NCBI GenBank assembly: GCA_964435965.1
Contig: CAYTBB010000011.1
Location: forward strand, 1-34,507
Length of the DNA stretch: 34,507 nt
From: 20-14-all-45-10 sp964435965
GTDB lineage: Bacteria > Chloroflexota > Dehalococcoidia > GIF9 > AB-539-J10
Direction of reading: 5' to 3'
The position numbers were made by a program, and so were the translations under genes. Position 1 is the stretch's first letter. Every line of letters begins with the position of its first letter. Shown in pieces: positions 1 through 6,800 of this stretch. The notes beneath the pieces are model-generated. The model saw nothing but the letters and a program-made list of their open reading frames with translations. It had not been told where the DNA came from and did not search any database.

Positions 1-377
1 CCTTTCCCCATTTCCTCTATAAGCTGCTTAAGCTTTATCCCGGTGGATAATTTCCCTCCTTTTATAACCCAGGAGCGGTCAAACTCCCCTGGACCCCTTG
101 TGACAGATGCTTCGGGGGAAGGGGAGACAAATCTACTCGAGAACCTGACTCCCATCTCGAGGCATAAGCCCTTGGGAACTATCATCCCACAAACCCAATA
201 ATTAGTCGGGGGCTTTTCTCCAGTAGGCTCTTCTACTATAAAATAGGTAGAGCTTGAAGGGTGAAGAACTATCATCCCCTCTCTAAAAGCCTTCCTGACA
301 GCTTCCATCCAGCTTACTGCCATGGCTATAAACTTCTTGGAATGGGTAGGGGTAAGAGTAATTATCGCTTTTGCCAT
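1..377 (-). CDS. Hypothetical protein, 3' end beyond window edge
   Basis: I see an open reading frame of 125 codons without a stop from an ATG at 377 down to base 3, so the gene runs off the left edge. A strong Shine-Dalgarno (GGGAGG) lies about seven bases upstream of the ATG. The protein starts MAKAIITLTPTHSKKF and has mixed alpha/beta character with no signal peptide or membrane segment. I do not recognise the family. It lies immediately downstream of a small leader-like ORF inside a MITE-like repeat (398-548), whose stop codon falls within three bases of this gene's start. The real gene may be longer. Confidence 0.6.
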   Translation of the reverse strand, partial: MAKAIITLTPTHSKKFIAMAVSWMEAVRKAFREGMIVLHPSSSTYFIVEEPTGEKPPTNYWVCGMIVPKGLCLEMGVRFSSRFVSPSPEASVTRGPGEFDRSWVIKGGKLSTGIKLKQLIEEMGK

Positions 378-379
378 GT

Positions 380-457
380 TTAACCTCCCTCTAGAATTTC
401 AGGGTGTTTAATTTTGATTCCCTGTTCCTTCGGCATCATCATGTCAATTTCAGCCAT
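380..457 (-). CDS. 25-codon leader-like small ORF reading out of MITE copy 1
   Basis: ATG at 457, stop TAA at 380-382, product 25 residues beginning MAEIDMMMPKEQ and ending GIKIKHPEILEGG. The same peptide start and core (MAEI…GIKIKHP) recurs in the inverted copy of the repeat at 5448. There it runs in frame into the next gene instead of stopping. Here the last codons overlap the Shine-Dalgarno of the gene starting at 377, so translational coupling is possible. The Shine-Dalgarno for this ORF itself is weak. It may be a real leader peptide or the truncated N-terminus of a lost gene. Expression is not shown. Confidence 0.35.
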   Translation of the reverse strand: MAEIDMMMPKEQGIKIKHPEILEGG

Positions 458-548
458 CTCAGGGGTGTTTCACCCCCAAATTTTTGTAGTTGCCTGATTT
501 ATCAGGCACAGTCGCCCAATAAATTGGGCAACTACATTTTTAAACGGC
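398..548 (-). repeat. MITE-like element, copy 1
   Basis: A 151-bp block bounded by perfect 7-bp direct repeats CTAGAAT (391-397 and 549-555), with imperfect terminal inverted repeats (GGGTGTTTAA at 402-411 against TTAAACGGCC at 540-549). A near-identical block lies inverted at 5356-5487. Its 52-bp core (485-536) is identical in both copies and can fold as a three-way junction: outer stem TGTAGTT/AACTACA enclosing hairpins GCCCAATTTATTGGGC and GCCTGATAAATCAGGC. The element lies about 40 bp past the 3' end of tRNA-Lys and directly upstream of the gene at 1-377. No transposase is encoded, so it would have to be moved in trans. Confidence 0.6.
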
Positions 549-589
549 CTAGAATCTTACACACAACGTAAGCCTCAGGTTCTGGTAGT

Positions 590-661
590 AGGCCGTGAGG
601 GATTCGAACCCACGACACCCTGATTAAAAGTCAGGTGCTCTGCCATCTGAGCTAACGGCCC
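590..661 (-). tRNA. tRNA-Lys (anticodon TTT)
   Basis: The minus strand folds as a cloverleaf: acceptor stem GGGCCGT paired with ACGGCCT, D-arm GCTC…, anticodon stem CCTGA/TCAGG around loop CTTTTAA (anticodon TTT), and T-loop TTCGAAT between GTGGG and CCCTC with one T-T mismatch. The discriminator is A. No CCA is encoded. Confidence 0.93.
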
Positions 662-691
662 ATTGAGTGCGATTAGAAGAATATGGCTATT

Positions 692-964
692 TTACTCCGA
701 TGTCAAAAGATGGGAAATATAACAAGCGAAAGCGGGATGGACATCACAAATATAACCGCCGTCAGTTGCTTCAACGGAGAAAGCTACTCTAGTTGGTTTT
801 CTGAGCGGGTCACCAAATTTGTTCAAACCTGTTTCATCCCAAGGCATATTATGTCCTAATATTTCCAGGAAACCTCTCACATCCCTAGGCTGCTCTAACA
901 CTACTTCAAAGGGAAGCTGTTGAGATAGTCCTTTCAATTGCTCTGTCTTCAGCTTTATCCGCAT
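692..964 (-). CDS. Hypothetical 90-residue protein behind a consensus promoter
   Basis: The protein starts MRIKLKTEQLKGLSQQLPFE and is soluble in character, with no signal peptide or transmembrane stretch. I do not recognise a family. The gene stands alone between tRNA-Lys and the COG2426-type membrane protein, on the same strand as both. A perfect TTGACA-17-TATAAT promoter ends only 11 bases before the ATG, so the transcript would start about five bases upstream of the start codon and would have no room for a Shine-Dalgarno. The next in-frame Met (about residue 40) would remove nearly half the protein, so I keep this start. Confidence 0.6.
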   Translation of the reverse strand: MRIKLKTEQLKGLSQQLPFEVVLEQPRDVRGFLEILGHNMPWDETGLNKFGDPLRKPTRVAFSVEATDGGYICDVHPAFACYISHLLTSE

Positions 965-975
965 TGCCGCTAAGA

Positions 976-1004
976 ATTATACTTTGCCGCATATACAGTG
1001 TCAA
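976..1004 (-). promoter_or_regulatory. Perfect sigma70-type promoter
   Basis: On the minus strand TTGACA (999-1004) and TATAAT (976-981) are both perfect consensus hexamers with a 17-base spacer. Expected transcription start is near 969-970, about five bases from the ATG at 964. Confidence 0.8.
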
Positions 1005-1023
1005 CAAACGTCTGGTAGCAGAC

Positions 1024-1557
1024 TTATGTTCTCCGCCAAGCAAGGGTAGCTAAGGCTCCCAGTCCTATGCCAGCGATTACCGCTCCCAGCCAGCCAAGCA
1101 GACATAGACTGGTGACAATTGCTCCGGCAATGACAACCCCGATAACAATGGATAGGAAGGCATACCGTAATCTTAAGCCGAGCAGGAAGGCAGCGATTGA
1201 CCCAGTCCAGGCGCCAGTTATAGGAAGGGGGATGGCTACGAACAATGTCAAGCCAATTTTTTCATACTTTTCAATGGTCTTTCCCCGTCGCCTGGTGTGG
1301 CTAAAAACCCAGTTGAGCACCCTTCGGCCTACCTCCACGCGGCTAACAGCCTTAGCCAGCGGGTCCAAAAACAGTAAAAGGATTGGCACAGGTAGCAGAT
1401 TGCCGATAACGGCTAAGCAGAAGGCTTTATACCATGGCATATGGAACAAGTTTATAGCTATGGGCAAAGCTCCTCGCAACTCCACCACTGGGAAAGCCGA
1501 TACAGTTACAATTATCAGCTCCCGAGAAATATTCCAGCTCAGGAATTCTTCAATCAT
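1024..1557 (-). CDS. Small multidrug export family protein (COG2426-like)
   Basis: A 177-residue integral membrane protein with four to five hydrophobic stretches. Motifs I associate with the COG2426/PF06695 'putative small multi-drug export' family are visible: ELRGALPIAI near residue 27 and PLPITGAWTGS in the middle, with a basic segment (HTRRRGK) between. Family function is not firmly established; export of small molecules is the usual label. A TATAAT hexamer (1570-1575, minus) lies 12 bases before the ATG with no clear Shine-Dalgarno, so the leader is probably very short. It is divergent from the DUF1616 gene at 1645, and the two share an 87-bp intergenic region. Confidence 0.82.
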   Translation of the reverse strand: MIEEFLSWNISRELIIVTVSAFPVVELRGALPIAINLFHMPWYKAFCLAVIGNLLPVPILLLFLDPLAKAVSRVEVGRRVLNWVFSHTRRRGKTIEKYEKIGLTLFVAIPLPITGAWTGSIAAFLLGLRLRYAFLSIVIGVVIAGAIVTSLCLLGWLGAVIAGIGLGALATLAWRRT

Positions 1558-1585
1558 AATTCTTTGGCTATTATATCACCAGGCA

Positions 1586-1614
1586 TTGTTTGCCTAGCCC
1601 TTTTAGCTTATAAT
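1586..1614 (+). promoter_or_regulatory. Possible promoter for the DUF1616 gene
   Basis: TTGTTT (1586-1591), 17 bases, TATAAT (1609-1614), about 30 bases before the ATG at 1645. The -35 is poor (TTG only); the -10 is perfect. Confidence 0.35.
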
Positions 1615-1644
1615 TCCTTACCTAAACAGTGGACTTAAACTAGC

Positions 1645-2648
1645 ATGCACGTCAGCAATCAGAAAGTTTTAATTGCCGTTATTGCCATTACCTTGCTTTT
1701 ATTCCCCTTGGTTGCCTTTACCAGCGGGGTCTTACGCATTATTTTTGGTCTTTGCCTTATCCTTTTCTTTCCTGGGTATACCTTACTCTCAGCGCTTTTC
1801 CCCAGGAAAGGCGACCTCAGTGGCATTGAACGGGTAGCCCTAAGCTTCGGCTTGAGCATTGCTATAGTGCCACTTGTGGGACTGATACTCAATTATACCC
1901 CCTGGGGCATCAGGCTCTATCCTATCCTTATCGCTATTACCATTTTTATCCTTGCTGCTGCTGCCATTGCCTGGCAGCGGCAAAGGAGATTGCCAGTACA
2001 GGAGCGTTTCGAAGTTACTTTCACTGTTGCATTGCCACAATGGGCAGGAATGAGCAACTTGGATAAAGGACTCTCCATTGGCTTGGCAGTAGCCATCGTG
2101 GCTGCCCTGGGTTGTCTGGGATATGTCATAGCCAATCCTAAGCAAGGCGAGAAATTCACCGAGTTCTATATCCTCGGACCGGAGGGTAAGGCGGAGAATT
2201 ATCCCCAGCAAGTTATGGTTGGTGAGGAAGCCAAAATAATCCTGGGGATTGTCAACCATGAGCATCAGTCCTTAAGCTACCGGGTGGAGATACAGATAAA
2301 CGGAATCAAGAATAAGGAAATAGGCACTGGTATATTGGCTCACGAGGAGAAATGGGAGCAAGTGGTGGGATTCACTCCAGAAGAAGTGGGGGTAAAGCAG
2401 AAGGTGGAATTCTGGCTATATAAGGATGATGCCCTACAGCCCNNNNNNNNNNNNNNNNNNNNNNNNNNNNNNNNNNNNNNNNNNNNNNNNNNNNNNNNNN
2501 NNNNNNNNNNNNNNNNNNNNNNNNNNNNNNNNNNNNNNNNNNGGGGGTAAAGCAGAAGGTGGAATTCTGGCTATATAAGGATGATGCCCTACAGCCCCAT
2601 CTTGAACAGCCACTTCATCTTTATATTAATGTTAACAATAGTAGTTAA
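1645..2648 (+). CDS. DUF1616 membrane protein, interrupted by an assembly gap
   Basis: The N-terminal part has about five transmembrane segments (roughly residues 7-110 and 148-167) with the FFPGYTLLSALFP pattern typical of DUF1616, followed by an exported or cytosolic beta-rich domain. The reading frame enters a run of 100 N after codon 266. The 55 bases before the gap (2388-2442) reappear exactly after it (2543-2597). Collapsing the duplicate restores the frame directly: after …DDALQP it continues HLEQPLHLYINVNNSS and stops at TAA 2646-2648, giving a 282-residue protein. I therefore regard the gene as intact and the gap as an artefact. Function is unknown; DUF1616 proteins often sit near glycan genes. 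Confidence 0.78.
2443..2542. other. 100-N scaffold gap, likely false
   Basis: Exactly 100 N between two identical 55-base sequences. This is what a scaffolder leaves when two contigs overlapping by one k-mer are not merged. Confidence 0.9.
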
Positions 2649-2659
2649 ATCTCAATATT

Positions 2660-3012
2660 GTGTCAGAACGCTTTAGATTGCTTCGCTTTGCTCGCAATGA
2701 CAGGCTGAAAAGGGGCTCGCAATGCCCAAAAGTCATTATTACTGGCACACTTCCCGTGTCATTGCGAGCCGAAGGCGTGGCAATCCCTGAGACCCTTTGC
2801 GGAGCCTGTGTCCTGGTGAGCCGAAGCCCTGAGTCCTGACGATAGGAAGGAACTGAAGGGGAGATTCTTCAGTCGCTTTGCTCCTTCAGAATGACAAGAA
2901 GTGAAATGCTCAGGATGACAAACCACGAATAGGCTCGCAATGATAAAAAGGCAACGTTGCCAGCAAATTTCCTATGTCACTGCGAGGAGCATGTGCGACG
3001 AAGCAATCTCAT
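2660..3012. repeat. Cluster of dispersed intergenic repeats
   Basis: The roughly 400-bp gene-free stretch 2649-3049 is mostly fragments of 'GTCATTGCGAG…GCAATC' repeats in both orientations, for example TTGCTTCGCTTTGCTCGCAATGAC near 2678, GTCATTGCGAGCC near 2758 and GTCACTGCGAGGAGC near 2974, ending GAAGCAATCTC. Facing copies can form hairpins. Related pieces recur at 4960-5090, 5757-5790 and 6734-6800. I see no open gene here. Confidence 0.75.
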
Positions 3013-3036
3013 GGCGGCCTAATTCAGGCAAAATGT

Positions 3037-3042
3037 TATAAT
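3037..3042 (+). promoter_or_regulatory. -10 box directly before a start codon
   Basis: TATAAT ends seven bases before the ATG at 3050, which predicts a leaderless message. No convincing -35 at 16-18 bases. Confidence 0.5.
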
Positions 3043-3049
3043 CTTTGCC

Positions 3050-4225
3050 ATGTATGATGTTATTGTAGTCGGCGCTGGCCCAATAGGAAGCTTCATCGCC
3101 TCCAGATTAGCTGAGCTTGGTTATAGAGTAATCGTCTTGGAGCAAAAAGAAGGTGTGGGCGAAAACGTCTGCTGCACAGGCATCATCAGTGTCGAATGCT
3201 TTAGTACCTTTAACCTCGAAGCTACCATTCTTAGAGAGATGAGCTCGGCTAAATTCTTTGCTCCATGTGGTGAATTTATCAGACTTGAGAGAGGAACCCC
3301 ACAAGCTTACATAATTGACCGTGCTAGCCTGGACAAAAGCCTGAGGGAGCGTGCTCAGAGACATGGCGCTAGCTATCTTTTTTCTGCCTCGGTGGTAGCT
3401 GTTACCCCTGAAACAGATTGCGTCTCGGCCACAGTTGATTATCACGGCAAACAAAGGATATTCACTGCTCAGGCTGTTATCCTGGCATGTGGCTTTGGCT
3501 CCGGGCTCCCTGAAAAGATTGGCTTAGGCGAAATCACTAACTTTGTAACTGGAGCCCAGGCTGAAGTAAATACAATAGATTTAGGTGAAGGTGAGCTTTA
3601 TTTTGACCAGAATCTTTTTCCCGGCTTTTTTGGCTGGCTTGTGCCCACTAATCATGATAAGGGACTGGCGGGATTACTCGCCCCTAATGCCCCAGCTTTA
3701 TATCTGAGAAATTTTCTCCATGACCTCCGGGCTCAGGGCAAGATAGCCTCAACTGAAGCTGCTATGAAATTTGGCACAATCCCTTTAGGGACTCTACCAC
3801 GGACCTATAGCGACCGCATAATAGTGGTTGGTGATGCTGCTGGCCATGTTAAACCTACCACAGGCGGGGGCATATACTACGGTCTCTTATGCGCTGATAT
3901 TGCCGTTGATTGCCTTCACCAGGCTTTTTTGGCTGATGATTTTTCGGCGGCTAAGCTTGCTATATATGATAAGCGGTGGCGGGCCAAGCTTGACCATGAG
4001 CTTCAAATCGGCTATCGGGTGCGGCGCCTCTACAAAAAGCTCAGTAACCGCCACATTGACAAACTAATTTCAGTAGCCAAAGATAGCGGCATATCCCAGC
4101 TTGTAGCTGAGTGGCCGGACTTCTCTTTTGACTGGCACGGGCCACTTAGCTACCAAATATTGAAATCTCTTGCTATAGCAGCACCTCTCCAGTCAATTAC
4201 AGCTTTGTCAAAGCATGGCAATTAA
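3050..4225 (+). CDS. Geranylgeranyl-reductase-family FAD oxidoreductase
   Basis: A 391-residue flavoprotein of the COG0644 (FixC/geranylgeranyl reductase) type. The N-terminus has the Rossmann dinucleotide fold VIVVGAGPIGS…GYRVIVLEQ, followed by a Cys pair (CCTG, about residues 41-44). The second FAD motif, VVGDAAGHVKPTTGGGI, lies near residue 264 and is characteristic of isoprenoid-lipid reductases of this family. The likely role is reduction of polyprenyl chains of lipids or carriers; the exact substrate cannot be read from the sequence. A GT2 dolichyl-phosphate-mannose-synthase-like gene follows 34 bp downstream, which suits a lipid-carrier pathway. The start codon lies seven bases after a TATAAT, so it may be translated leaderless. 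Confidence 0.85.
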   Translation: MYDVIVVGAGPIGSFIASRLAELGYRVIVLEQKEGVGENVCCTGIISVECFSTFNLEATILREMSSAKFFAPCGEFIRLERGTPQAYIIDRASLDKSLRERAQRHGASYLFSASVVAVTPETDCVSATVDYHGKQRIFTAQAVILACGFGSGLPEKIGLGEITNFVTGAQAEVNTIDLGEGELYFDQNLFPGFFGWLVPTNHDKGLAGLLAPNAPALYLRNFLHDLRAQGKIASTEAAMKFGTIPLGTLPRTYSDRIIVVGDAAGHVKPTTGGGIYYGLLCADIAVDCLHQAFLADDFSAAKLAIYDKRWRAKLDHELQIGYRVRRLYKKLSNRHIDKLISVAKDSGISQLVAEWPDFSFDWHGPLSYQILKSLAIAAPLQSITALSKHGN

Positions 4226-4259
4226 GTTAAGGTAAGGTTCATAATGTGGGAGAGCGGAG

Positions 4260-4943
4260 ATGAGCTACCAGAAACTTGTCATAATCCTTCCCACCCTCAA
4301 TGAAGAGGGAACTGTTGGCAAGGTCATTGATGAAATCCCCAGGGCAATACTGGAGGAAAGAGGCTATCAGGTTAAGATTTTGGTTGTTGATGGCAATAGC
4401 ACCGATTTAACTCGTCAGATTGCTCAGGAGAAAGGTGTTGAGGTCATTATCGAGCTCAGGAAAGGTAAAGGCCGGGCAGTGAGGACTGCCTTTGAGCAGG
4501 TCAAGGCTGATTTTGTCTTCATGCTCGATGCCGACTATACCTATCCTGCCGCTTATATCCCTGATATGCTGGATATGTTGCATCAGGACTATGATGTGGT
4601 CATTGGCTCCAGATTGAAAGGGGAAAGGGAGAAAGGAGCTATGAGCCGCTTGAACACCATAGGAAATCATCTTCTGAGCCTCATGGCTAATGTATTGTAT
4701 CTAACTAGGATAAGCGACCTGTGCACCGGCTACTGGGGCTTAAAGGGTGGGGTCATACGCAAGTTGCATCTATCTGCCGACGGCTTCAACTTCGAGGCCG
4801 AGTTATTTACCCAGATAGTTAAGAATGGCTACTCCATAGGCGAAGTGCCCATTTACTATCGCCGTCGTCCCACGCCAGCCAAGCTCAGCTCCATAAAAGA
4901 CGGGCTCAATATAGGCTGGACACTGATAAGGAGAAGATTTTGA
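4260..4943 (+). CDS. GT2 glycosyltransferase, dolichyl-phosphate mannosyltransferase-like
   Basis: A 227-residue family 2 glycosyltransferase. Visible motifs are IILPTLNEEGTVGKVIDEIP at the start, VVDGNSTD, the metal-binding DADYTYP around residue 91, GSRLKGERE, and CTGYWGLKGG. There is no membrane domain at the C-terminus, so it resembles the soluble catalytic type of polyprenyl-phosphate hexose synthases. It would transfer a sugar from a nucleotide donor to a polyprenyl phosphate at the inner membrane face. A purine-rich Shine-Dalgarno (GGGAGAGCGGAG) precedes the ATG. It is similar in length and layout to the GT2 at 11322, but the two are divergent. Confidence 0.85.
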   Translation: MSYQKLVIILPTLNEEGTVGKVIDEIPRAILEERGYQVKILVVDGNSTDLTRQIAQEKGVEVIIELRKGKGRAVRTAFEQVKADFVFMLDADYTYPAAYIPDMLDMLHQDYDVVIGSRLKGEREKGAMSRLNTIGNHLLSLMANVLYLTRISDLCTGYWGLKGGVIRKLHLSADGFNFEAELFTQIVKNGYSIGEVPIYYRRRPTPAKLSSIKDGLNIGWTLIRRRF

Positions 4944-4959
4944 GCTCTCCGCCTCCAGT

Positions 4960-5090
4960 CATTGCGAGCCCTTCGCTTTGTGTCATTCTGAAGCTTCCTC
5001 CTGTCATTCTGACCCTTTCATTTATTGTCATTCTGAGCGTAGCGAAGAATCTCATTATCGGGTCTTCGGAAGAATGACAATTTGCGATAT
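4960..5090. repeat. Dispersed repeat cluster (GTCATTCTGAGCG… type)
   Basis: Tandem pieces CATTGCGAGCCCTTCG, GTCATTCTGAAGC, GTCATTCTGACCC and GTCATTCTGAGCGTAGCG, ending AGAATCTC, followed by a partial inverted copy GAAGAATGACAA. This fills most of the 4944-5164 intergenic region. Confidence 0.7.
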
Positions 5091-5164
5091 AGCGAATGCT
5101 CTCTAGTTAAGCTATGGTATAATTAACATGGAAAACCCAGGTTGGGAGTTTTGATATAGTTTAA

Positions 5165-5355
5165 ATGAGGCTTTATTTAGATACTTCGGTATTTAATGCT
5201 TACTACGATGAGAGAGCACCTGAGCGGATGGAACTGACAATTGAATTTTGGACGAAGCTGAGTGGAGATGAAAGGCTTTGTTCAGAGCTTACGACTATAT
5301 CAATAATAAGCTTGGGCTTCGCTTTATTGAGATTTTGGCTCCCCCGGAGATCTAG
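5165..5355 (+). pseudogene. PIN-domain (VapC-like) toxin with internal deletion
   Basis: The first 40 or so codons encode a typical PIN start (MRLYLDTSVFNAYYDERAPE), including the first acidic catalytic Asp. Then the frame is lost. In the +2 frame from 5287 a typical C-terminus of the same family follows, ending INNKLGLRFIEILAPPEI with TAG at 5353-5355. The middle of the domain, with the remaining acidic residues, is missing, so about 60-70 codons appear to have been deleted and the two ends joined out of frame. No intact antitoxin is visible; a TATAAT at 5119-5124 and an 8-codon ORF starting at 5128 may be what remains of it. MITE copy 2 begins right at this gene's stop codon. Confidence 0.75.
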
Positions 5356-5487
5356 GGGCTGTTTAGAAATGTAGTTGCCCAATTTATTGGGCGACTGTGC
5401 CTGATAAATCAGGCAACTACAAAAATTTGGGGTGAAACACCGCCGAGATGGCTGAAATTGAACGGGGAATCAAAATTAAACACCCTT
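5356..5487 (+). repeat. MITE-like element, copy 2 (inverted relative to copy 1)
   Basis: A 132-bp block between direct repeats ATCTAG (5350-5355 and 5488-5493). The left end GGGCTGTTTA is inverted at the right end as TTAAACACCC. The 52-bp folding core (5370-5421) is identical to 485-536 on the other strand. Compared with copy 1 it lacks about 18 bp inside the small ORF. It is inserted at the stop codon of the broken PIN gene and just before the gene at 5511. Confidence 0.6.
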
Positions 5488-5510
5488 ATCTAGACAAAGA
5501 GGTGAACAAA

Positions 5511-5699
5511 ATGTTTGATGTGGAGAGATTAAAAGTAAAAAGTGGGCTTGACTCCCGTAAACTCGCTCTCTTGGACAAGAAGGTTAGGGGAGAGTTCAAG
5601 GCTGATGAGATGATGTTTGAGCTTCACTATATTCGAGCTCTTAGAGCCCTTCAAGAAGGCTGGATTAACCTGGAGGAAGCTCCTCTCCGAAAGCGTTAG
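5511..5699 (+). CDS. Small hypothetical protein next to MITE copy 2
   Basis: A 62-residue acidic/basic helical protein starting MFDVERLKVKSGLDSRKL. No family recognised. I chose ATG 5511 because AAAGAGGTG stands six bases before it. The frame is also open upstream to an ATG at 5448, which lies inside the MITE and would add 21 residues beginning MAEIERGIKIKHP, the peptide also found in copy 1. The element could therefore have provided the gene with a new N-terminus. Which start is used cannot be told from sequence alone. Confidence 0.5.
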   Translation: MFDVERLKVKSGLDSRKLALLDKKVRGEFKADEMMFELHYIRALRALQEGWINLEEAPLRKR

Positions 5700-5791
5700 A
5701 GTATGACCCGTTGCAGCGGGTGAGGTTCAACTGAGGTTTTGAAACCTTGGGCTTGCCTTCTCCTGTCATTGTGGTGAGCCGAGGCAACCTC

Positions 5792-5846
5792 ATAGCAAAA
5801 GGAGAGCATGGCAACCAGATATAATTCAGATGGGGCAGTGAGGCAA
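5792..5846 (+). repeat. 55-bp direct repeat A, upstream of MntA-HepT
   Basis: Matches 6801-6855 at 53 of 55 positions. It contains TATAAT (5820-5825) and a weak Shine-Dalgarno-like GTGAGG. It ends eight bases before the mntA ATG, so it may act as a promoter/leader. Confidence 0.8.
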
Positions 5847-5854
5847 GCAATAAT

Positions 5855-6268
5855 ATGAAAGAAACAATAACAAACACTGTGGAAGACAACCTTGAGAAAA
5901 TAAAACCAATAGTAGATGAACTACAAAGGGAAGAGGTTCATGCAATTTACTTGTTTGGTTCTCATGCTAAAGGCAATGCTGGGCCAACTTCCGATATAGA
6001 TATCTGCGTAATCACAGAGAAAGAAATTCCGAGGAGCGCAAAAGAAAAAATAATGAGCAATTCCTCCAGGCACATAGACATTTCCTTATTTTGGGATCTG
6101 CCACAAACAATAAGATTTAGAGTTTTCCGAGAGGGGAAACCCTTGTATGCCAAAGAGGAGCTATTATTGCAGAGGCTCAAAGTAGCCACGCTTAAATCCT
6201 ATTTAGATATCCAGCCAATGATAAAAAGATATTGCACGCACGTACTCAGGGTAAGCGAAAATGTATGA
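5855..6268 (+). CDS. mntA: MntA-type nucleotidyltransferase antitoxin
   Basis: A 137-residue minimal nucleotidyltransferase. The catalytic signature is present: LFGSHAKG (about residues 33-40) followed by SDIDICV with the two metal-binding Asp at about 47 and 49. In studied MntA/HepT systems this enzyme AMPylates a Tyr of the HEPN toxin and neutralises it. The stop overlaps the start of the HEPN gene by eight bases, the standard antitoxin-toxin arrangement. The N-terminal helix (residues 1-25) looks complete. The module sits between two 55-bp direct repeats, which suggests it was acquired or duplicated as a unit. Confidence 0.88.
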   Translation: MKETITNTVEDNLEKIKPIVDELQREEVHAIYLFGSHAKGNAGPTSDIDICVITEKEIPRSAKEKIMSNSSRHIDISLFWDLPQTIRFRVFREGKPLYAKEELLLQRLKVATLKSYLDIQPMIKRYCTHVLRVSENV

Positions 6269-6671
6269 CATAGAAAGAATAGGAAAGATAATAAGCGATA
6301 TCGAAAAATACCTTAGAGACTTGGAGGAATTGGATATAGGAGGAGCAAAAGATCTGATGGATAAAAAGAATTTTTATGCCACTTCGATGGTTTTGCTCTC
6401 TATTCTCAATAGAACCATAGACTTAGGAGAGGAAATAGTGATGGCAAACAATCTCGGTATGCCGTCCACTTACAGAGAAATTTTTAGGCTAGTAGTTAAA
6501 AATAAGCTCATTGATACAAATCTTGGTGAAGGATTATCTAATTTGGTATTTTATAGGAATCTTCTGTCTCACGAATATTATGAATTAACCGAAAAGGATG
6601 TTTTTGCTGTCTCTAAGAAGATAAATGTAGTCAAGAAATTTGCGGAGAGAACGAAAGAGCTTCTTCGATAA
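6261..6671 (+). CDS. hepT: HepT-like HEPN ribonuclease toxin
   Basis: A 136-residue all-helical protein of the DUF86/HepT family. It carries the RX4HXY motif as R99-N-L-L-S-H104-E-Y106, which gives RNase activity to the dimer; the Tyr is the residue AMPylated by MntA in characterised systems. The ATG lies inside the last codons of mntA. All key residues are intact, so the pair is likely functional, unlike the neighbouring PIN gene. It is followed by dispersed repeats and direct repeat B. Confidence 0.88.
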   Translation: MYDIERIGKIISDIEKYLRDLEELDIGGAKDLMDKKNFYATSMVLLSILNRTIDLGEEIVMANNLGMPSTYREIFRLVVKNKLIDTNLGEGLSNLVFYRNLLSHEYYELTEKDVFAVSKKINVVKKFAERTKELLR

Positions 6672-6733
6672 GTAGCCTTGGATGCTAGGTCTAATATCAT
6701 TAAAATGAAAAACCTGGGGCTGGAAGTGGTTGT

Positions 6734-6800
6734 CATTGCGAGCCAGAGGCGTGGCAATCTCGTGGTGAGCCGAAACTTCGAGTGGAGCGAAGCAGCCATC
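6734..6800. repeat. Dispersed GTCATTGCGAGCC repeat
   Basis: GTCATTGCGAGCCAGAGGCG followed by TGGCAATCTCGTGG, GAGCCGAAACTTCG and GAGCGAAGCAGCC: the same family as 2660-3012. It abuts direct repeat B. Confidence 0.65.

Noticed and set aside
378..590. Riboswitch interpretation of the folded 52-base core
   Set aside because: An identical core with terminal repeats and duplicated targets fits a mobile repeat better, and I recognise no riboswitch consensus.
1067..1597. Long plus-strand ORF opposite the COG2426-like gene
   Set aside because: Antisense shadow; low-complexity Arg/Lys/Pro-rich translation and no family features.
2660..3012. Possible CRISPR array from repeated GTCATTGCGAG units
   Set aside because: Units vary in length and orientation, with no constant spacer size; typical dispersed intergenic repeats.
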